From Chloroflexota bacterium (lineage in GTDB: Bacteria; Chloroflexota; Dehalococcoidia; Tepidiformales; Tepidiformaceae): a stretch of DNA of 8,245 nt. Of this stretch, positions 5,072 through 8,245 are shown in pieces. The position numbers and the translations under genes are program-made. Numbering within the stretch: the stretch's first letter is position 1; each line of letters opens with the position of its first letter. Where the stretch lies: assembly GCA_963169135.1 (NCBI GenBank), contig CAUJEQ010000297.1:1-8245 (forward strand), read 5' to 3'. Below the pieces are notes generated by a model. That model searched no databases. It saw nothing but the letters and a program-made list of their open reading frames with translations, and was not told the origin of the DNA.

Positions 5072-6778
5072 CTACGCCGCAGCGCCCTCGTCGTCGTCCT
5101 CGTGGGGGTGACCGCCCGGATGATCGATCGAGGCAATGGCGCACTTCGTGTGTTCGAACACATTGCCGGAGCCCAGCAGCTCCAGGATGCCGAACCGCTG
5201 CAGCAGCGGCCGGATCTCCGGCTGAATGGAGGTCAGGATGATCCGCCCGCCGTGGTTCCGGCGGTGTTCGATGATCCCTTCGAGCGAGAGCAACCCGGAG
5301 GTGTCGATATGGTGCACGTCCTTCATCCGGAGGATGAGCGGCCGCTGCATGTCGCCCTGCAGCTGGTACTCAAATGCCGACGCGCTATGGAAGGAAAGCA
5401 ACCCCTGTGCCGTGAAGAAGTCGATGTCCGGGCGCGATTGGATCAGGTCGCTCAGCCCGGGCGAGACCTGTGCAATTCGCCCCGTCTGGTCGGGCAGCAA
5501 GGCCGCCGCCGCGGGGACCTGGGAGAGCCGCCGGACCAGCAGTATCGTCGAGGCGAGGACGCCAAACCCGATCGCATAGGTCAGGTCGAAGAACAGGGTG
5601 ATGAACATGGTGGAAGCCAAGACGATGAGGTCCTCTCGCGGAGCGCGCCGCAGCAGGTTGGTGACCTCGGGGACCTCGGCGATGCGCCAGGCGACCACGA
5701 ACAGGACGGCAGCCAGGGTAGTCATGGGGATGTGGCCAGCGAGCGGCCCCAGTGCCAGCGTGAGCGTGAGCACCGTGAGCGAGTGGAAGACGCCGGCCAT
5801 GCGTGAGGTGGCTCCGGCGCGAATGCTGGCGGCCGTTCGGGCGATGGCGGCAGTTGCCGGCATGGCGCCGAAAATCGGCCCGACCAGGTTGGCGATGCCC
5901 TGGCCCCGAAGCTCCCGGTTGGGCTCATGCCGTATCCGGTCCGAGACCATTCCATCGGCGACGACCGCGCTCAGGAGCGACTCGACCCCGCCGAGGATGG
6001 CGATTGCAATCGCCGGGCGGAGCAGTGTGATGAAGAGGCCCGTGTCCCAGAAGCCGAATGACGGGGTGGGGAACTCGCGGGGGAGTTCCCCATACTTGCT
6101 CGCGAGCGTCGGCGTGTCGATGCCGAACCCCCAGGTCAGGGCGGTGATGAGGACCACGGCGATGAGCGCCGATGGCACCTTTGGCAGGAGCCGAGGCGAC
6201 CAGATGAGGACCGCAAGCGAGGCCAGCCCAACCAGGGGGGTCGTCCAACCGACGGACCCGAGGTGCTGGATGGTGTCCCAGGACCTGGCGTGGAAGTGCT
6301 CGAGCTTGGGGTCCGTGCCCGAGACGGCCAGGAACGTGTTGATCTGACCGAAAATGATCGAGAGCGCGATGCCGGCCGTGAAACCGATGATGACCGTGCC
6401 GGGCATGTAGCGGATGAGCGACCCGAACTTGAGTCGCCCCATCGCCAGCAGCAGGACGCCGGACATCACGCCAACCATCGGCAGCGCCACCGCGCCATGG
6501 ACGAGGACGACGTGGCTGAGCAGCGGCACCAGCGCGGCGGTTGGCCCGGTGATGTTGAAGCGCGAACCGCCGAAGATCGAAGCGGCCGCACCGGCGAAGA
6601 CTGCCGTATACAGGCCTACGATCGGCGGCACGCCGATGGCGACGGCGAGGGCGATCGAAAGGGGAAGCGCGATGACGCCGGCAACGAGCCCGGCGATGAC
6701 GTTGGTGCGGATTTCGGCAAACGCGGGAAGGCTCACCCGTCGCGAGACAGGCGACACCGCAGGCACGGAGACGTGCAC
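5072..6778 (-). CDS. SulP-family inorganic anion transporter with STAS domain
   Basis: 568 residues, a normal full SulP length. Seen: a first membrane helix around 26-50 with VIALPLSIALAVAIGVPP, GGSRFNITGPTAA (70-82), GGVESLLSAVVADGM (263-277), ATAAIARTAASIRAG (308-322), some 10-14 membrane segments up to about residue 415, then a cytoplasmic STAS domain about 455-552 with the DTSG loop at 492-495. Known: SulP proteins carry sulfate, bicarbonate, C4-dicarboxylates or other anions across the inner membrane, and STAS regulates them. The substrate cannot be read from sequence. The tail after STAS (553-568) is His- and Asp/Glu-rich (HPGGHPHEDDDEG), which is unusual and could bind metal. Start: GTG 6778, with GAGG nine bases upstream; an in-frame ATG at 6793 is closed by a TGA. 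It is convergent with the capsid-like gene and divergent from the next membrane protein. Confidence 0.93.
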   Translation of the reverse strand: MHVSVPAVSPVSRRVSLPAFAEIRTNVIAGLVAGVIALPLSIALAVAIGVPPIVGLYTAVFAGAAASIFGGSRFNITGPTAALVPLLSHVVLVHGAVALPMVGVMSGVLLLAMGRLKFGSLIRYMPGTVIIGFTAGIALSIIFGQINTFLAVSGTDPKLEHFHARSWDTIQHLGSVGWTTPLVGLASLAVLIWSPRLLPKVPSALIAVVLITALTWGFGIDTPTLASKYGELPREFPTPSFGFWDTGLFITLLRPAIAIAILGGVESLLSAVVADGMVSDRIRHEPNRELRGQGIANLVGPIFGAMPATAAIARTAASIRAGATSRMAGVFHSLTVLTLTLALGPLAGHIPMTTLAAVLFVVAWRIAEVPEVTNLLRRAPREDLIVLASTMFITLFFDLTYAIGFGVLASTILLVRRLSQVPAAAALLPDQTGRIAQVSPGLSDLIQSRPDIDFFTAQGLLSFHSASAFEYQLQGDMQRPLILRMKDVHHIDTSGLLSLEGIIEHRRNHGGRIILTSIQPEIRPLLQRFGILELLGSGNVFEHTKCAIASIDHPGGHPHEDDDEGAAA

Positions 6779-6787
6779 GAATCACAA

Positions 6788-6791
6788 CCTC
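6788..6791 (-). promoter_or_regulatory. Ribosome binding site that decides the SulP start
   Basis: On the minus strand GAGG lies nine bases before GTG 6778. Together with the stop that closes the upstream in-frame ATG at 6793, it favours GTG 6778 as the start. Confidence 0.6.
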
Positions 6792-6852
6792 ATCGGGTGG
6801 TTCGCTTCCGTGGCCTGCGAGGTGAGCTGACGGGTTCGGGCGGAAGTGCCCG

Positions 6853-6874
6853 TCCTTCCGGTACTCCGGAAGGA
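6853..6874. repeat. Strong hairpin in the SulP/membrane-protein divergent region
   Basis: TCCTTCCGG (6853-6861), loop TACT, CCGGAAGGA (6866-6874): a perfect 9-bp stem. It is followed on the plus strand by only two T residues. Just upstream, GACGGG...CCCGTC and CGGGC...GCCCG are competing short stems. No known riboswitch consensus was recognised. Confidence 0.6.
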
Positions 6875-6921
6875 TTCACCCCAGAAATGGGTCCCCCGCT
6901 CCGCCGCTCCCGGATTCGGCC

Positions 6922-6953
6922 GGCCACCCCATGACAGGGTGGCCTCGTTTGTT
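6922..6953 (+). terminator. Terminator-like hairpin with T-rich tail in a gene leader
   Basis: GGCCACCC (6922-6929), loop CATGACA, GGGTGGCC (6937-6944), then TCGTTTGTT. The 8-bp stem and T-rich 3' side point to plus-strand termination, yet no plus-strand gene lies just upstream: SulP runs the other way. Together with the hairpin at 6853-6874 it could be an attenuator for the following gene or an insulator against stray transcription. Confidence 0.6.
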
Positions 6954-7050
6954 AAGCATCGGCTGGATGACCGGCACCGTCTATGGAACTCCGTGTCCGG
7001 ATTTGCGCGTGGTGTTTTTCCCGGCGGCCCCACCCTTCCTCTTCAACGCC

Positions 7051-7080
7051 TTGTGTTGCCTGCCTCACCCGGAATAGTAT
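7051..7080 (+). promoter_or_regulatory. Possible sigma70-type promoter of the membrane-protein gene
   Basis: TTGTGT (7051-7056) and TAGTAT (7075-7080) separated by 18 bases resemble -35 and -10 boxes, each imperfect. Transcription would begin near 7087, giving a leader of about 30 bases. If it is real, the terminator at 6922-6953 lies upstream of this promoter and would not be an attenuator for it. Weak matches only. Confidence 0.3.
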
Positions 7081-7115
7081 CCCGCGCGACAACATGACAA
7101 TGGGGGACACGAGAT

Positions 7116-8245
7116 ATGGCACTGGCTCAAAACGATCGGCCGGCCCTTTGGCCGGAGATCCGCCTGCTCTTGCTCGCAGCGATGGCCATCTTCCTGTACA
7201 CCATCGGCATCGGCATCCTGAACGGCACCGACCTGGTCGATTTCGATGAGCGGCGAATCCTCTCCCATGTCCATGGCGGCACGCTGGGGTGGCTAACCCT
7301 CGGCGTCTTCGCAGCGGCGCTCTGGCTCTTCGCCGAGGGCAGCGAGGTGTCCCGCCGCGAGCGGCAACTGCTGCGGTCGCTGATCGCCGGGGCCATCCTC
7401 TCCGTCGTCGCATATGTCGCCGCGTTCGCTTTCACCTACGGCAACTGGCGCCCGATACTCGGCACGGTCACCACCCTGGTCATTGCGGGGTTCACCGCGT
7501 GGGTCATCTACCGGGCGAGGTTCACGGAGCTCGGCGTGCCCCATGTCGGATTCCTGGCGGCGCTGGGCACGTCCATCGTCGGTGGTGCGCTCGGGGTACT
7601 GCTCGGACTGGAACTCGCTACTGGCAACAACTGGCTGCCCGGAGACATCGGCGCGCACCCCGCCACGATGGTCGTTGGCTTCCTGGTGCCGGTCGGGCTT
7701 GCGATGGCGGAATGGGCGTTCTTCTTCCCGGTTCCACCAAAGGCGACCCGGCTTGGTGTACTGCAGATGGCATTTCCCTTCGCAGGCGGCATCATCCTGA
7801 TGCTGAGCATGCTCCTCGAAGTGACGGCGCTGGCGCCGATCGCCATCCTCCTCCAGATCGCCGGTATCGCGATCTTTGTGAAGCGTCTCTGGCCCCAGTT
7901 CCGGGCGGTGTCTCTCACCGAAGCAAGCCCGGGACGGCACGCCGTCATGGCCACCGTGGGCCTCGCCTTCGTCATCGGGCTCGCCCAGTACCTGGTGATC
8001 AAGTACGAAGGTGACTTCGACCTTGCCCCCACAAACCAGCTCCTGGCGCTCGATCACGCGCAGTTCATCGGTCTCATGACCAACGCGCTCTTCGCCATGC
8101 TCATGGCTGCCACCATTGGGCAGCGCGGGAACCGCGTGGACCAGGCGGTCTTCATCCTGGTGAACGTGGGCATCGCCGGTTTCGTGGTGGGCCTGCTCGG
8201 CGATTGGACCGCTCCAAAGCGCATCTTCACACCGCTCATGGGCAC
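7116..8245 (+). CDS. Polytopic membrane protein with intramembrane histidines, distantly heme-copper-oxidase-subunit-I-like; C-terminus beyond the right edge
   Basis: ATG 7116 with GGGGGA eight bases upstream; open to the window end (376 complete codons). About 11 membrane helices are seen: roughly 15-35, 51-73, 86-107, 112-132, 142-165, 181-204, 213-234, 238-255, 276-296, 317-333 and 343-361. Histidines sit at helix starts: HVHGGTLGWLTLG (His51, His53), AHPATMVVGF (His181) and DHAQFIGLMTN (His314). The helix count and the first His-rich motif recall subunit I of heme-copper oxidases and NnrS-type haem/NO proteins, where such residues bind haem or copper. The canonical HPEVY and paired-His copper ligands are not seen, so a working oxidase is unlikely. 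The function is not recognised; a haem- or metal-binding membrane protein is an inference. Confidence 0.8.
   Translation, partial: MALAQNDRPALWPEIRLLLLAAMAIFLYTIGIGILNGTDLVDFDERRILSHVHGGTLGWLTLGVFAAALWLFAEGSEVSRRERQLLRSLIAGAILSVVAYVAAFAFTYGNWRPILGTVTTLVIAGFTAWVIYRARFTELGVPHVGFLAALGTSIVGGALGVLLGLELATGNNWLPGDIGAHPATMVVGFLVPVGLAMAEWAFFFPVPPKATRLGVLQMAFPFAGGIILMLSMLLEVTALAPIAILLQIAGIAIFVKRLWPQFRAVSLTEASPGRHAVMATVGLAFVIGLAQYLVIKYEGDFDLAPTNQLLALDHAQFIGLMTNALFAMLMAATIGQRGNRVDQAVFILVNVGIAGFVVGLLGDWTAPKRIFTPLMG

Larger units (their letters stand above)
6779..7115. other. Gene-free divergent region
   Basis: This 337-base stretch separates the two divergent membrane-protein genes. It contains the hairpin at 6853-6874, the terminator-like element at 6922-6953 and a weak promoter match at 7051-7080. 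No small gene with a credible ribosome site, and no tRNA, was found in it. Confidence 0.65.

Noticed and set aside
3619..5163. 514-codon minus-strand open frame spanning the capsid-like gene and the repeat
   Set aside because: It combines the antisense of the capsid-like gene with translated repeat units, crosses the terminator and overlaps both neighbours; it has no domain or ribosome site.
5102..5806. Plus-strand open frame (234 codons) inside the SulP gene
   Set aside because: Antisense shadow of SulP, low-complexity and Arg/Gln/Glu-rich.
6828..6900. tRNA-like GGTTCG segment with hairpins
   Set aside because: No 7-bp acceptor stem, D-arm or anticodon arm at the right spacing could be drawn.
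7293..8057. Minus-strand open frame (254 codons) opposite the right-edge membrane gene
   Set aside because: Antisense shadow; the plus-strand frame gives coherent membrane helices with a good ribosome site.

Overview
The window is a strongly GC-rich stretch of bacterial chromosome with tightly packed genes, G/C-ending codons and several GTG starts. Nothing in it fixes the taxon. The mix of a PAS/GAF sensor kinase, a SulP transporter, a RetSat-like flavoprotein and an isolated HK97-fold protein would suit an environmental, possibly thermophilic, high-GC lineage such as Chloroflexota or Actinobacteria, but this is a weak inference. No tRNA, rRNA, CRISPR array, transposase or integrase was seen.

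Layout. Bases 1-3665 carry three minus-strand genes that run leftwards in the order HypA-like zinc-ribbon protein (3665-3345), soluble PAS-GAF-PAS histidine kinase (3269-1104) and FAD-dependent RetSat/CrtI-type oxidoreductase (from 1043, cut by the left edge). The gaps are 75 and 60 bases, so they could be one transcription unit. At 3666-3825 is a divergent intergenic region with two hairpins. It leads into a single plus-strand gene (3826-4713) for an HK97-fold major-capsid-like protein with a near-ideal Shine-Dalgarno sequence and its own hairpin terminator. Bases 4714-5071 have no gene. They hold the terminator and a compound repeat: two 107-base direct copies (three mismatches) followed by a 28-base perfect inverted copy of the repeat's start. 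Then come a minus-strand SulP anion transporter with a STAS domain (5072-6778), a divergent gene-free region with a hairpin and a plus-strand terminator-like structure (6779-7115), and a plus-strand polytopic membrane protein with spaced histidines in membrane helices, cut by the right edge.

How the genes fit together. The kinase has no response regulator here, the HypA-like protein has no hydrogenase or urease genes here, and the capsid-like gene has no portal, protease, terminase or tail gene beside it. The most striking unit is this orphan capsid gene: it is monocistronic, apparently well expressed and set among ordinary metabolic and sensory genes. It could be a domesticated, encapsulin-like shell or a remnant of a phage-related element. 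The sequence alone does not decide which, and the compound repeat just downstream is the second item worth following up.
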